Shown: in pieces, positions 33,800 to 43,437 of the stretch
How the letters are laid out: each line of letters begins with the position of its first letter
How positions within the stretch are numbered: position 1 is the first letter of the stretch
From: Pseudomonas sp. KNUC1026
Lineage (GTDB): Bacteria > Pseudomonadota > Gammaproteobacteria > Pseudomonadales > Pseudomonadaceae
DNA length: 64,000 bases
Reading direction: 5' to 3'
NCBI RefSeq assembly: GCF_021650705.1
Contig: NZ_CP087138.1
Coordinates: 310,001 to 374,000 of the forward strand
Program-made: the position numbers and the translations under genes
The notes under the pieces: model-generated
Databases searched by the model: none
What the model saw: the letters and a program-made list of their open reading frames with translations, nothing else
Told to the model about the DNA's origin: nothing

Positions 33800-34962
33800 A
33801 TGGGCGGCCCGGTGTTTCCCTGGCGCAATGACAACCGCTTCGAGCTACTGGTCGATGGCCCGCGCTTCTTCCCATGCATGCTGGATGCCATTGAGTCTGC
33901 GGCCGACCAGGTCGACCTCGAGCTGTACCTGGTAGAGGCGGGCAGTTGCGCCGACGCGGTGGTGCAGGCGCTGTGCGATGCCGCCGAGCGAGGCGTTTCG
34001 GTACGCTGCCTGTTCGACGGTTATGGCAGCCTCAAGCTGGGCCGGGCACTGGTCCAGCGGCTGCAAAGCGCTGGCGTGCAATTGCGCCACTACAATCCGG
34101 TGCGCTGGCACCGCGGCCTGCGCAACCTCTACCGCGATCATCGCAAGCTGTTGCTGGTCGACCAGCGGCTGGCGGTGGTCGGCGGTACGGGGTGACCGAT
34201 GAATTCTGGCAGCCCGGCCAGCAAAGCAGCGAATGGCACGAAGTGATGGTGGCCATCGAGGGCCCGCTGGTGGCGGACTGGCAGGCCCTGTTCGACCGCC
34301 AGTGGCGCGCCAACCTGCGCCGCACCGAATGGCGGCCACCCACGCACTTCGGCCTGCCCCGTTTGCCACGCCTGCCCGAGGGCGACGATCATCAGGGTGA
34401 GGGCCGTGTCGCCTACGCCGACGCCCGCCAGCACCGCGACATTCTGCAGTCGCTCAAACGTGCCCTGCGCACCGGGCAGCGCCGCATCTGGCTGGCCACA
34501 CCGTACTTTCTGCCGACCTGGTCGGTACGCCGCGCGCTGCGCCGCGCCGCCAGCCAGGGCGTGGACGTGCGCCTGCTGCTCACCGGCCCGCGCACCGACC
34601 ACCCCTCTGTGCGTTACGCCGGCCATCGTTACTACCCGCGCCTGCTGCGCGCTGGGGTCAAGATCTTCGAGTACCAGCCGTGCTTTCTGCATTTGAAGAT
34701 GGTGCTGGTGGACGATTGGGTGAGTGTCGGCTCCTGCAATTTCGACCACTGGAACCTGCGCTTCAACCTCGAAGCCAACCTCGAGGCCATCGACCCGGCG
34801 CTCACTGCCGCCGTGCAGGCAAGCTTTCAGGTGGATTTTGCCGAAAGCCGGCTGGTGACCCTGGCCGACTGGAAACGCCGGCCGCTGTGGCGGCGGGTGC
34901 AGCAGCGGATCTGGGGGTGGGTGGATCGAGTGGTGGCCAATGCCCTCGACAGGCGGAATTGA
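33800..34962 (+). pseudogene. clsB: Cardiolipin synthase B-like phospholipase D, frameshifted
   Basis: Two HKD phospholipase D motifs are present in adjacent frames: HRKLLLVDQRLAVVGG (near 34140) and HLKMVLVDDWVSVGSCNFD (near 34690). The first frame stops at 34195 right after VVGGTG, and the protein resumes as VTDEFWQPGQQSSEW in the next frame. Adding one G to the GGGG run at 34189-34192 restores a continuous protein of about 387 residues, the length of ClsB/YbhO-type cardiolipin synthases. Either a recent one-base deletion or a sequencing error in a G run. The final 27 bp of this gene are repeated at 36766. Confidence 0.82.
34934..34960 (+). repeat. 27-bp direct repeat, left copy (3' end of clsB-like gene)
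   Basis: TGGCCAATGCCCTCGACAGG continues to CGGAATT and is repeated without mismatch at 36766-36792. It encodes the last residues of the cardiolipin synthase-like protein (ANALDRRN). It looks like the left junction of an inserted segment. Confidence 0.8.
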
Positions 34963-35060
34963 TGGTGCCGCAAGCCGGGCCGCGCGATTGCTGTAGAATC
35001 GCGGCCATTGAGCCCCGTGCGTAGACGTTATCGGGCACCTTGGCGGGTAATGGAGCTTCG

Positions 35061-36176
35061 ATGAAAATTGATTATCTGAGGGTGGAGGGGTTCAAGAGTA
35101 TCGCCGAGGCGGTGCTTCGTGATATCGAACCTTTCACCGCATTTGCCGGCGCCAATGGCGCCGGCAAGAGTAATCTGGTCGACGCTTTGGCTTTCTTCGG
35201 CGCGGTGGTCAAGCGCGGAGCATCTCAGGCGATTCGGGATTTTGGGGGTTTCAACCAGATTCACTGCTTCAAACATCGCAAGACCAAGCGTACTACCGCT
35301 CGATTCAAGCTTCGGATCTCGCTTCAGGGCGTGCAATGCGTTTACAGCCTGGCTGTGGCGAATATGCACCTCGCTCCGGAGGTGACGGAGCACTTGGCCG
35401 TTGATGGCCTCACGCTTATCGAACGAGAGGTCAGTACCCAGCCGCGCATCCTCTTTCCTGACAGTTCAACTCCGAGCGTGCTGCCTAACTACAGCCCCGA
35501 CATGACAGCGCTGATGCTGCAAAGTCACTTGGAGCTTTACCAGTGGCTGACCAACATATCCGTTTACCGATTCGATCCACTTCAGGCCAAGCGGCCTAAC
35601 GCTTCGACAGTGGATGCAACGTTGCTCTCCACTGATGGCAGCAACGTGGCTGCCCTTCTTTCGGTCATGGAGAAGAACGCCGCTCACCGGGACCAGATTC
35701 TTGAATGGATCGAGTTGATCGTTCCCGGCATGAAATCCGTCTCGACTCAGAAACAACGGCTCGACAGCACGACAGTGCTTACCTTCGAAGAGCAGGGCAC
35801 AAAAACTCGTTTTCCCGCTCAACTCATTTCCGACGGTACTGTTTATGCGCTGTGCATCATGGCGGCATTGCTCAGCCGATCCAGCAAAAGTGGTCTCACC
35901 ATCATCGAGGAGCCTGAGCGAGGGGTGCATCCCAAGGCCATTGGCGAACTGGTGCAGTTGATGCGAGAAAACGCATCGCTCGAGCATCCAGTGCTGATTA
36001 CCACGCACAGTGAATCCATCGTTCGCAACCTTGATCTCGAAGAGCTGCTGCTGGTGAGCAAGCCCGACGGTCGCACTTCCATCAAACGGGCTTCTATGGC
36101 AGGGGCCAGCACAGAGGATATTCCGCTGGATACGGCATGGTTGACCAACATGCTCGATGGGGGCTTGCCGTGGTAG
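35061..36176 (+). CDS. AAA-type (SMC/OLD-like) ATPase, putative antiphage defence
   Basis: A 371-residue ATPase starting MKIDYLRVEGFKSIAEAVLR, with GGAG 6 bases before ATG 35061. Walker A is GANGAGKSN at about residues 34-42; the signature and Walker B region is ISDGTVYALCIMAALL and LTIIEEPERGVHPKAIGELV; a switch histidine follows in VLITTHSESIV. This is the AAA_21/AAA_15 type paired with nucleases in OLD, Gabija, PARIS and Septu-like defence systems. The next gene overlaps its stop codon and is TOPRIM-like. Both lie between two 27-bp repeats. Codon use here is less GC-biased than in the neighbours, which suggests transfer. The defence role is inferred. Confidence 0.82.
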   Translation: MKIDYLRVEGFKSIAEAVLRDIEPFTAFAGANGAGKSNLVDALAFFGAVVKRGASQAIRDFGGFNQIHCFKHRKTKRTTARFKLRISLQGVQCVYSLAVANMHLAPEVTEHLAVDGLTLIEREVSTQPRILFPDSSTPSVLPNYSPDMTALMLQSHLELYQWLTNISVYRFDPLQAKRPNASTVDATLLSTDGSNVAALLSVMEKNAAHRDQILEWIELIVPGMKSVSTQKQRLDSTTVLTFEEQGTKTRFPAQLISDGTVYALCIMAALLSRSSKSGLTIIEEPERGVHPKAIGELVQLMRENASLEHPVLITTHSESIVRNLDLEELLLVSKPDGRTSIKRASMAGASTEDIPLDTAWLTNMLDGGLPW

Positions 36177-36754
36177 GCGTCGGCTTCATCGTTGAAGGTG
36201 ATAGTGAAAAGATTGTGGTCGAGGCTGGCGCTTTTCGTGATCTTCTCGCTGTCAACGGCCTGGAACTGATAAGCCCCGTACTCAATGCCAAAGGTGGGGG
36301 AAATCTGTTGCCTCGCAATATCGGCGCTTTTTTGGGACGGCTCGAAGCCGCGAAAGCGTAGTACATCTTCGTCCTCACTGATCTCGAAGACGAAGTTTCG
36401 GTGCAACGCGTTCGGGAACGTATCGAGCATGAGCGTGTGACTGCGATCTTCGTTGCCGCTAAAGCACTTGAGGCCTGGTTCCTGGCGGATACCGCCGCAA
36501 TGTCAATCTGGCTGGAGACCGCCGAGTTCTTCGAAGCGCAGCCCGAGCTTACCCCACTAAAACCCTGGGATCGGTTGAAAGACGTAGCCCAACTGCACGG
36601 CGCCCGCGGCCCGGGCAACAAGACGGCGTTCGCCAAGCGCATGGTCAACCACTACGGCTTCGACATCAGAAACGCCGCGGCACATCCTGGCTGCGCCAGT
36701 GCAAAGGAATTGGTCGACGCCGTGCAATCGATGTTGGCTGGCGCAACTCGCTGA
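36170..36754 (+). pseudogene. TOPRIM/DUF4276-like nuclease partner, interrupted by in-frame TAG
   Basis: A GTG at 36170 overlaps the ATPase stop codon and opens VVGVGFIVEGDSEKIVVEAG, a TOPRIM-like start with its glutamate. The frame meets TAG at 36359-36361 and then continues in the same frame with YIFVLTDLEDEVSVQRVRER (the DxD-like acidic pair), ALEAWFLADTAAM and KPWDRLKDV, ending at 36754. The full product would be about 194 residues and resembles DUF4276-type TOPRIM proteins that partner ATPases. A single base change (AAG or CAG to TAG) explains the break. It may be inactivated, read through, or a sequence error. Confidence 0.7.
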
Positions 36755-36765
36755 AGCCGGGGCAA

Positions 36766-36792
36766 TGGCCAATGCCCTCGACAGGCGGAATT
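36766..36792 (+). repeat. 27-bp direct repeat, right copy
   Basis: Perfect repeat of 34934-34960, 1832 bp away. It still encodes the end of the cardiolipin synthase-like protein with its own stop (AATTAA), and is followed directly by the native downstream FliA-type promoter. This is the right junction of the inserted ATPase/TOPRIM segment. Confidence 0.8.
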
Positions 36793-36818
36793 AAACCTGC
36801 CGGCTGATCAGCCGATAG
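36792..36818 (+). promoter_or_regulatory. Sigma-28 (FliA) promoter for the chemoreceptor gene
   Basis: TAAA (36792-36795), 15 bases, then GCCGATAG (36811-36818): an almost perfect FliA promoter, as expected for a chemoreceptor. The start codon lies about 65 bp downstream. A weaker sigma-54-like TGGCAC-N5-ATGCC follows at 36830-36845. Confidence 0.65.
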
Positions 36819-36882
36819 TGATGGCGTTATGGCACAAGAAATGCCTAGAACTGCCAACACCGGCCAGCCAAGGAATCGCCCA

Positions 36883-38865
36883 GTGAGCATCATGCCCCGC
36901 AAGATCATTACCCGCCTGTCGTTGGGGATGCTGTTCATCGTGCTGATCACCGCCGTGGCGATCTATGCGGTGATGGTGCTTTCCGGCGAGCCCAAACTGA
37001 TCCAGACCAATACCGAACGTGCCGAGCAGTCGGCCGCTGCGATTGCCGGGCAGTTGTCCATCGAGCTGGGCGAGGTCGAGGGCCGCGTCGTGTCCATGGC
37101 CCGCCTCGGGGGTTCGCTGCCCAAGGACCCTGAGCTGATCAAGGCCAGCCTGGGGCCGATCATCGATTCGCTCAGCGCGACCTCCATTGCCGGCGGCGGT
37201 TTGTGGCCTGAGGCCGGGGCATTGACGCCAGGCGTCGACCTGCGCAGCTTCTACTGGGCGCGCAGCGGCCAGACGCTGGGGTATTCGGAGGAGTACAACG
37301 CACCCGGCACCGAGGCCTACCAGACTGCGGACTGGTACCTGCAGGGCAAGGCTTCCGACGCAAGCCGTTGTGGCTGGTCGGATGCTTACCTGGATCCGGT
37401 GAGCAAGATCCTGATGACCACCTGCACCGTGCCCTATCAACGTGAAGGGCGCTTTGCCGGCGTGGCGACCATCGACATGACCCTCTCGGGCCTGGCCGAT
37501 TTTCTCAAGGCCAACGGCAACGTTACCGGAGGCTACGCTTTCGCGCTGGACCGCTCCGGCAAGGTACTTTACTTCCCAGGCCAGCCTGCGGCGGATGACA
37601 AGGCGCTCACCCAGCGACTGCCGTGGTTCGCTGCCGTTACCGATTGGCGCGGCCAGCCCAAGGCGGGCACCACCACCTTCCCGGTACCTCAGGAAGCCCA
37701 GTTGGGCGAATCAGCCTACGTGAGCCTGACCCGCATCCCGTCCACCGGTTGGGTGATCGGCCTGGTAACACCGCAGACGCAAATGACAGCCGTGGCCAAG
37801 CGCCTGACCCTGAACATCCTCAGCATTCTGCTGCCGTTGCTGCTGGTGGTGTTCGGCCTGGCGTGGCTTGCCGGGCGCGCGATCCTGCGCCAGATCGGTG
37901 AAACCACTGAGCAGATCGACCGCCTCAGCCAGGGCGGCAGCAGCGGTGAAAAGCTCGAGGTGCTGCGTGACGATGAGATCGGTGCGCTGCGCCACTCGGT
38001 GAACCGCTACGCCGGCACCCTGCGCGACATGCTGAAGGCCATCGCTAGCGAGGCTGCGCAGTTGCAGACCCAGTCCGATGACGTGGCACGCCTGGCGACC
38101 TTGATGGCCGAGCGCGCCGAGAAGCAGCGCGAGGACAACGACCTGTTGGCCACCGCCATTACCGAGATGTCGTCCAGTGCCCAGGAAGTGGCGCGCACCA
38201 CCGTCGATTGCTCCGATACCGCCCGCTCTTCGCTGGAAACCGCGCGCGGAAGCCAACGCCATGTCGGCGAGAACAGCCAGACCATCGGCTCGCTGGCCGG
38301 TGACCTGACCCAGGTGGCGCAAGCCATCACGGGCCTGGGCCAGGACATCGAGAGCGTCAGCGGCGTGCTTGAGGTGATCAAGGCGATTTCCGCACAGACC
38401 AACCTGCTGGCGCTCAACGCTGCGATCGAGGCTGCCCGTGCCGGCGAGCAGGGCCGAGGCTTTGCAGTTGTCGCCGATGAGGTACGCACGCTGGCGGCGC
38501 GCACACAGACCTCCGCTGCACAAATTCAGGACATGATCGCCGAACTGCGCACCGCGTCGAGCCGCGCAGTGAACACCATGGTTGCCGGTGAGGACCGCAC
38601 GCGCACCGTTGTGGATCAGGCCGGTGTGTTGGTTGATTCATTAGGAAGCACGGTCAACGCCTTCGATGACATCGTCCAGCGTGCTCAGCAGATCGCGGTG
38701 GCCGCGCAGGAGCAGAGCCACGTTACCCAGGAGATCAACGAGCTGGCGGTGCGCATTCACCAGGCCAGCGAAGAAGGTGCCCGTGATGCCGGTTCGCTCT
38801 CTGGCCTGAGCCGCGGCATGCAGGACCTCTCCCGGCGGTTGACGAGCCTGAGCCGGGGTAGCTGA
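36883..38865 (+). CDS. Methyl-accepting chemotaxis protein with dCache sensor
   Basis: A chemoreceptor of 660 residues from GTG 36883, chosen because AAGGA lies 8 bases upstream; ATG 36892 is the alternative. TM1 is near the start ([20 protein letters not shown]). A large periplasmic domain follows ([42 protein letters not shown]), of the double-Cache type that binds amino acids or organic acids. After TM2 ([20 protein letters not shown]) comes a HAMP segment, and the signalling tip has [20 protein letters not shown]. The ligand is unknown. Expression from the FliA promoter ties it to flagellar motility. Confidence 0.92.
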   Translation: MSIMPRKIITRLSLGMLFIVLITAVAIYAVMVLSGEPKLIQTNTERAEQSAAAIAGQLSIELGEVEGRVVSMARLGGSLPKDPELIKASLGPIIDSLSATSIAGGGLWPEAGALTPGVDLRSFYWARSGQTLGYSEEYNAPGTEAYQTADWYLQGKASDASRCGWSDAYLDPVSKILMTTCTVPYQREGRFAGVATIDMTLSGLADFLKANGNVTGGYAFALDRSGKVLYFPGQPAADDKALTQRLPWFAAVTDWRGQPKAGTTTFPVPQEAQLGESAYVSLTRIPSTGWVIGLVTPQTQMTAVAKRLTLNILSILLPLLLVVFGLAWLAGRAILRQIGETTEQIDRLSQGGSSGEKLEVLRDDEIGALRHSVNRYAGTLRDMLKAIASEAAQLQTQSDDVARLATLMAERAEKQREDNDLLATAITEMSSSAQEVARTTVDCSDTARSSLETARGSQRHVGENSQTIGSLAGDLTQVAQAITGLGQDIESVSGVLEVIKAISAQTNLLALNAAIEAARAGEQGRGFAVVADEVRTLAARTQTSAAQIQDMIAELRTASSRAVNTMVAGEDRTRTVVDQAGVLVDSLGSTVNAFDDIVQRAQQIAVAAQEQSHVTQEINELAVRIHQASEEGARDAGSLSGLSRGMQDLSRRLTSLSRGS

Positions 38866-38915
38866 GCGGGCGGAACAGGCTACCCTTGATCCCACACGAT
38901 CCGGGAGCCTGTTCC

Positions 38916-39494
<579 letters not shown>

Positions 39495-39519
39495 AGCCAC
39501 TGCACCACGCCCATGAAAA

Positions 39520-39540
39520 AGCCGCTCACAAGGAGCGGCT
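39520..39540. terminator. Bidirectional rho-independent terminator
   Basis: AGCCGCTC-ACAAG-GAGCGGCT flanked by AAAAA on the left, which becomes TTTTT after the hairpin on the minus strand. It ends fumarase transcription and also lies just after the PfpI gene. Confidence 0.85.
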
Positions 39541-39559
39541 CGTTCTACAGCGGCGTGGC

Positions 39560-41083
39560 TTACTTCACTTCCACCGCCAGGCTCTGGGCGATCTTGTTCT
39601 GCCAGATCGCAGGGCCGGTGATGTGCACCGACTCGCCATTGCTGTCGACCGCTACGGTAACCGGCATGTCCTTGACCTCGAACTCGTAGATCGCCTCCAT
39701 GCCCAGTTCCGGGAAGGCCAGCACTTCGGACTTCTTGATCGCCTGGGCGACCAGGTAGGCGGCGCCGCCCACGGCCATCAGGTAGCTGGCCTTGCTGTCC
39801 TTGATCGCTTCGATGGCGGTAGGGCCGCGCTCGGACTTGCCGATCATGCCCAGCAGGCCGGTCTGCTCCAGGATCTGGCGGGTGAACTTGTCCATCCGCG
39901 TGGCCGTGGTGGGGCCGGCAGGGCCGACGACTTCGTCACGGACCGGGTCGACCGGGCCTACGTAATAAATGAAGCGGCCCTTGAGGTCGACCGGCAGCGG
40001 CTCGCCCTTGTTGAGCATGTCGACAATGCGCTTGTGCGCGGCGTCGCGGCCGGTGAGCATCTTGCCGTTGAGCAGCAGGGTTTCGCCCGGTTTCCAGCTC
40101 TGCACTTCTTCCGGCGTGACGGTGTCGAGGTTCACGCGGCGCGCCGAAGGGCCGGCTTCCCAGACGATTTCCGGGTAGGCATCCAGGGGCGGTGCCTCCA
40201 GGCTGGCCGGGCCGGTGCCGTCGAGCACGAAGTGCGCGTGGCGGGTGGCGGCGCAGTTGGGGATCATGCACACCGGCAGCGAGGCGGCGTGGGTGGGGTA
40301 GTCCATGATCTTGACGTCGAGCACTGTGGTCAGGCCGCCCAGGCCCTGGGCGCCGATGCCCAGCTGGTTGACCTTGTCGAACAGTTCCAGGCGCAGCTCC
40401 TCGATGCGGTTCTGCGCACCGCGGGCCTTGAGCTCATGGATGTCGATCGGGTCCATCAGCACTTCCTTGGCCATCACTGCGGCCTTTTCCGCAGTGCCGC
40501 CGATGCCGATGCCGAGCATGCCCGGCGGGCACCAGCCGGCGCCCATGGTCGGGACGGTCTTGAGCACCCAGTCGACGATCGAGTCGGACGGGTTGAGCAT
40601 GGCCATCTTGGACTTGTTCTCCGAACCGCCGCCCTTGGCCGCGACGTCCACCTCGACGGTGTTGCCCGGCACGATGGAGTAGTGGATAACGGCCGGCGTG
40701 TTGTCCTTGGTGTTCTTGCGGCTGCCGGCAGGGTCCGCCAGGATCGAGGCGCGCAGCACGTTCTCGGGCAGGTTGTAGGCGCGGCGCACGCCTTCGTTGA
40801 TCATGTCGTCCACGCTCAGGGTGGCGCCATCCCAGCGTACGTCCATGCCCACGCGCACGAACACGGTGACGATTCCGGTGTCCTGGCAGATGGGCCGATG
40901 GCCGGTGGCACACATGCGCGAATTGATCAGGATCTGTGCGATCGAATCACGGGCGGCCGGCGACTCTTCACGCTGATAGGCCTCATGCATGGCCTGGATG
41001 AAGTCGACGGGATGGTAATAGGAAATGAACTGCAGGGCATCGGCGACGCTTTGAATCAGGTCGTCTTGCTTGATCACGGTCAT
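39560..41083 (-). CDS. fumA: Class I (iron-sulfur) fumarate hydratase
   Basis: Converts fumarate to L-malate in the TCA cycle with an oxygen-sensitive [4Fe-4S] cluster. The product of 507 residues starts MTVIKQDDLIQSVADALQFI, with GAGGAG 9 bases before ATG 41083; the longer open frame to 41296 is noise. Family landmarks: CATGHRPICQDTGIVTVFVR, GSENKSKMAMLNPSDSIVDW, GMLGIGIGGTAEKAAVMAKE, and a C-terminal SYLMAVGGAAYLVAQAIKKS domain. Monocistronic; ends at the terminator at 39520. Confidence 0.95.
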   Translation of the reverse strand: MTVIKQDDLIQSVADALQFISYYHPVDFIQAMHEAYQREESPAARDSIAQILINSRMCATGHRPICQDTGIVTVFVRVGMDVRWDGATLSVDDMINEGVRRAYNLPENVLRASILADPAGSRKNTKDNTPAVIHYSIVPGNTVEVDVAAKGGGSENKSKMAMLNPSDSIVDWVLKTVPTMGAGWCPPGMLGIGIGGTAEKAAVMAKEVLMDPIDIHELKARGAQNRIEELRLELFDKVNQLGIGAQGLGGLTTVLDVKIMDYPTHAASLPVCMIPNCAATRHAHFVLDGTGPASLEAPPLDAYPEIVWEAGPSARRVNLDTVTPEEVQSWKPGETLLLNGKMLTGRDAAHKRIVDMLNKGEPLPVDLKGRFIYYVGPVDPVRDEVVGPAGPTTATRMDKFTRQILEQTGLLGMIGKSERGPTAIEAIKDSKASYLMAVGGAAYLVAQAIKKSEVLAFPELGMEAIYEFEVKDMPVTVAVDSNGESVHITGPAIWQNKIAQSLAVEVK

Positions 41084-41377
41084 CAGGCGCGCTCCTCTTG
41101 TTTGGCGGGAACAGGTTCGGTTGCCGCCAACTGGCCAGCGCGAGGCCGTGGACGGCGCCCCCGGGGCAGTGCAGGCCGCGTGCGAGGGCGCGGCAGTATA
41201 GCGCGCCGGTGCAAGGCTGGCACTGGCGGCTACATTTGCTACAGCCAATTGGCAGGCGCGGCGCGCACAGTGCGCGGTTCTGCGCGGGTAACTCACTGGG
41301 GGATGGTTATTTTTGGGTAAGCACTCTAAAGTGGCAACTTGCCATATCCTGTGGTGCCGGCAAGGGATGGATCAACC
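41084..41377. other. Intergenic region between fumarase and diguanylate cyclase
   Basis: About 290 bp holding the divergent promoters of both genes. I see no clear operator, RNA gene or coding ORF. An A/T-richer block with TTTTTGGGTAAGCACTCTAAA (41310-41330) is the likely promoter of the plus-strand cyclase gene. Confidence 0.3.
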
Positions 41378-42505
41378 TTGAGCACGGTGAGTCAACGAGT
41401 GACCGATAAGACCCTGCAAGCTCTCTTGCTAAAACGCTTCAGCCTGGCAGCCGGCACTTACGTGCTGTTTCTGGCAGCGGCCTGGTGCGCCTGGTTTGCC
41501 GGCGACCTGGCGCTGTCATTGCCCGCAGCGCTGGGTGGCACCGCCCTGGTGATCGGTTGCGAGCTGGTGCTGCTGGCCGTATTCGTCAGCCAGGTCAACT
41601 GGCGTTTCTCCGACCCAAGCCTTACGCAGGTGCAGGTGGTTTCGGCCATCGTGCTGCTCACGGGGCTGCTTGCGTTTCTCGGGCAGACGCGCGGGCTGTT
41701 CATGATGCTGTACGTGGTGCTGCTGTTGTTCGGGCTGTTCCATCTGCCCAGGCGGGTGTTCATACGCTGCGCGGTGCTCGAATTCATCGGTTTCAGTGCC
41801 ATGAACCTGGCCCTGGCCTGGCATGAGCGGCTGGACCACCCTGGCGAGGCGCTGATCCAGACGCTGGTGCTGTCGCTGGCCCTGGTGTGGATCTGCATGT
41901 ACGCAAGCTATGTGCAGGCTTCGCGCCAGCGCATGCGCCAACGGCGCTTCGCCTTGCAGGCCCATCAGGACACGCTGCGCGGCATGATGCGTCAGCTCGA
42001 AGACCTGGTCGCGACCGACGAGCTGACCGGGCTGTTCAATCGTCGGCATTTCCTGCGCATGGCGTCGAGCGAACTGGCGATCTTGCGTACGGGCATGTGC
42101 CACGGCCTGGCACTGATCGACCTGGACCATTTCAAGCGCATCAACGATGTGCATGGCCATGCCGCCGGTGACCAGGTGCTGCAATCTTTTGCCGAGGTCG
42201 CGCTGGCCTGCCTGCGCGACGGCGATGTGCTCGCGCGCTACGGCGGCGAGGAGTTCGTGCTGATGCTGCCGGACTCCGACAGTGAGCGCCTGACCCTGTG
42301 CTGCGAGCGCCTGCGCCAGGCTTTCCAGGATGCAGCGCCGCTGGCCGGTCGCATTTCGCCCTTGAGCTTGTCCGTCGGCATGACACTGCTCGAGCCGGGC
42401 GATGACCTCGACGACGCCTTGCAACGCGCCGATAAAGCGCTCTACCAGGCCAAGCGCGAAGGGCGTAACCGTTGCTGCGCCGCCTGGGAAGTGGCCGATG
42501 CCTGA
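41378..42505 (+). CDS. Membrane-bound GGDEF diguanylate cyclase
   Basis: A protein of about 375 residues making cyclic di-GMP. Five or six membrane helices occupy the first 190 residues (YVLFLAAAWCAWFAGDLALS, ALVIGCELVLLAVFVSQV). The GGDEF domain has ATDELTGLFNRRHFL, an intact active site RYGGEEF and an upstream inhibitory I-site RDGD five residues before it. The start is uncertain: TTG 41378 has AGGGA about 10 bases upstream, and GTG 41387 is an alternative. It overlaps the next gene by 8 bp. Confidence 0.9.
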   Translation: MSTVSQRVTDKTLQALLLKRFSLAAGTYVLFLAAAWCAWFAGDLALSLPAALGGTALVIGCELVLLAVFVSQVNWRFSDPSLTQVQVVSAIVLLTGLLAFLGQTRGLFMMLYVVLLLFGLFHLPRRVFIRCAVLEFIGFSAMNLALAWHERLDHPGEALIQTLVLSLALVWICMYASYVQASRQRMRQRRFALQAHQDTLRGMMRQLEDLVATDELTGLFNRRHFLRMASSELAILRTGMCHGLALIDLDHFKRINDVHGHAAGDQVLQSFAEVALACLRDGDVLARYGGEEFVLMLPDSDSERLTLCCERLRQAFQDAAPLAGRISPLSLSVGMTLLEPGDDLDDALQRADKALYQAKREGRNRCCAAWEVADA

Positions 42506-43424
42506 GCTGCGGGCACTGGGCCGCACGGCGCAGCTGGTTACAGGCAGCAACCTGCTCGATGCACTGCTCACCCTGGGCGTGGCGGTGCCCTGGAGTTGCC
42601 GCGCCGGCAGTTGCCAGGCCTGCCTGGTCCGCTGTGAGGCCGGCGAACCGGCCGATGCCCAGCCCGACGCATTGCCTGCGGCCATGCGCGAACAGGGCTG
42701 GCGGCTGGCCTGCCAATGCCGCGTGATCGATGACCTTCATGTCAGGCCGTTCGACCCTGCACTGGACGCCGCCAGTGCCCGTGTGGTCTCGCTGCATTGG
42801 CTTGCGGGGGATGTACTTGCCTTGCGGCTGATGCCTGAACGGTCGGTTCACTACAGCGCAGGGCAACATGTGCCGTTGTGGCTGGCCGGTGTCGCGCGGC
42901 CCTACTCGTTCGCAAGCCTTGCGCAAGTTGACCCCTGGATCGAGTTTCACATCGGTTGCCGCCACAACGGTGCGTTCGCCACTGCCGCAAAAACGCTGAA
43001 AGTTGGCGACAGCATCAGCCTGGGCCAGGTGAGCGGCGGGGCGCTGCATTACGACCCTTCGTGGTCGGGGCGGCCGCTCTGGCTATTCGCTGCCGGTACA
43101 GGCCTGGCACCGCTTTGGGCTGTGCTGCGCGAAGCCATTGCGCAAGGGCATGAAGGGCCGATCCGGGTGATGCACCTGGCGCGCGAGGCTTATTGGCAAG
43201 GCGAGTTGCAGGCACTGCAAGTGCAGCATCCGGCGTTGGCGGTGGAGTGTGTTACGGCGTTGCCCAGCGGGCTGCGCGCCGACCGTCGAACGATCGCGTT
43301 GGTGTGCGGATCGCCGCAAAGCGTGGAGGTATTCGGCAAGGCGTTATTCATGGCGGGTGTGCCGCGCAGCCAGGTGCTGGTGGAGCGATTCCTGGTGCGC
43401 GGTGACGGTGCAGCCGAGCTTTGA
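42498..43424 (+). CDS. 2Fe-2S ferredoxin / FAD-NAD(P)H reductase fusion protein
   Basis: A 308-residue protein with an N-terminal plant-type ferredoxin domain (cysteines in CRAGSCQACLVRC and CQCRV, spacing Cx4Cx2C) and a C-terminal ferredoxin-NADP reductase-like domain: FAD site RPYSFAS, NAD(P) site LFAAGTGLAPLWAVLREAI, and LVCGSPQSVEVFGKAL. It resembles reductase components of ring-hydroxylating or other oxygenases, but no oxygenase lies beside it. It starts inside the end of the diguanylate cyclase gene, so the two are co-translated. Confidence 0.87.
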   Translation: MPELRALGRTAQLVTGSNLLDALLTLGVAVPWSCRAGSCQACLVRCEAGEPADAQPDALPAAMREQGWRLACQCRVIDDLHVRPFDPALDAASARVVSLHWLAGDVLALRLMPERSVHYSAGQHVPLWLAGVARPYSFASLAQVDPWIEFHIGCRHNGAFATAAKTLKVGDSISLGQVSGGALHYDPSWSGRPLWLFAAGTGLAPLWAVLREAIAQGHEGPIRVMHLAREAYWQGELQALQVQHPALAVECVTALPSGLRADRRTIALVCGSPQSVEVFGKALFMAGVPRSQVLVERFLVRGDGAAEL

Positions 43425-43437
43425 GCGCGGCGCCTGC

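Noticed and set aside
36801..36814. Perfect 14-bp palindrome CGGCTGATCAGCCG
   Set aside because: Overlaps the spacer and -10 of the FliA promoter and has no T run; probably incidental, though an operator cannot be excluded.
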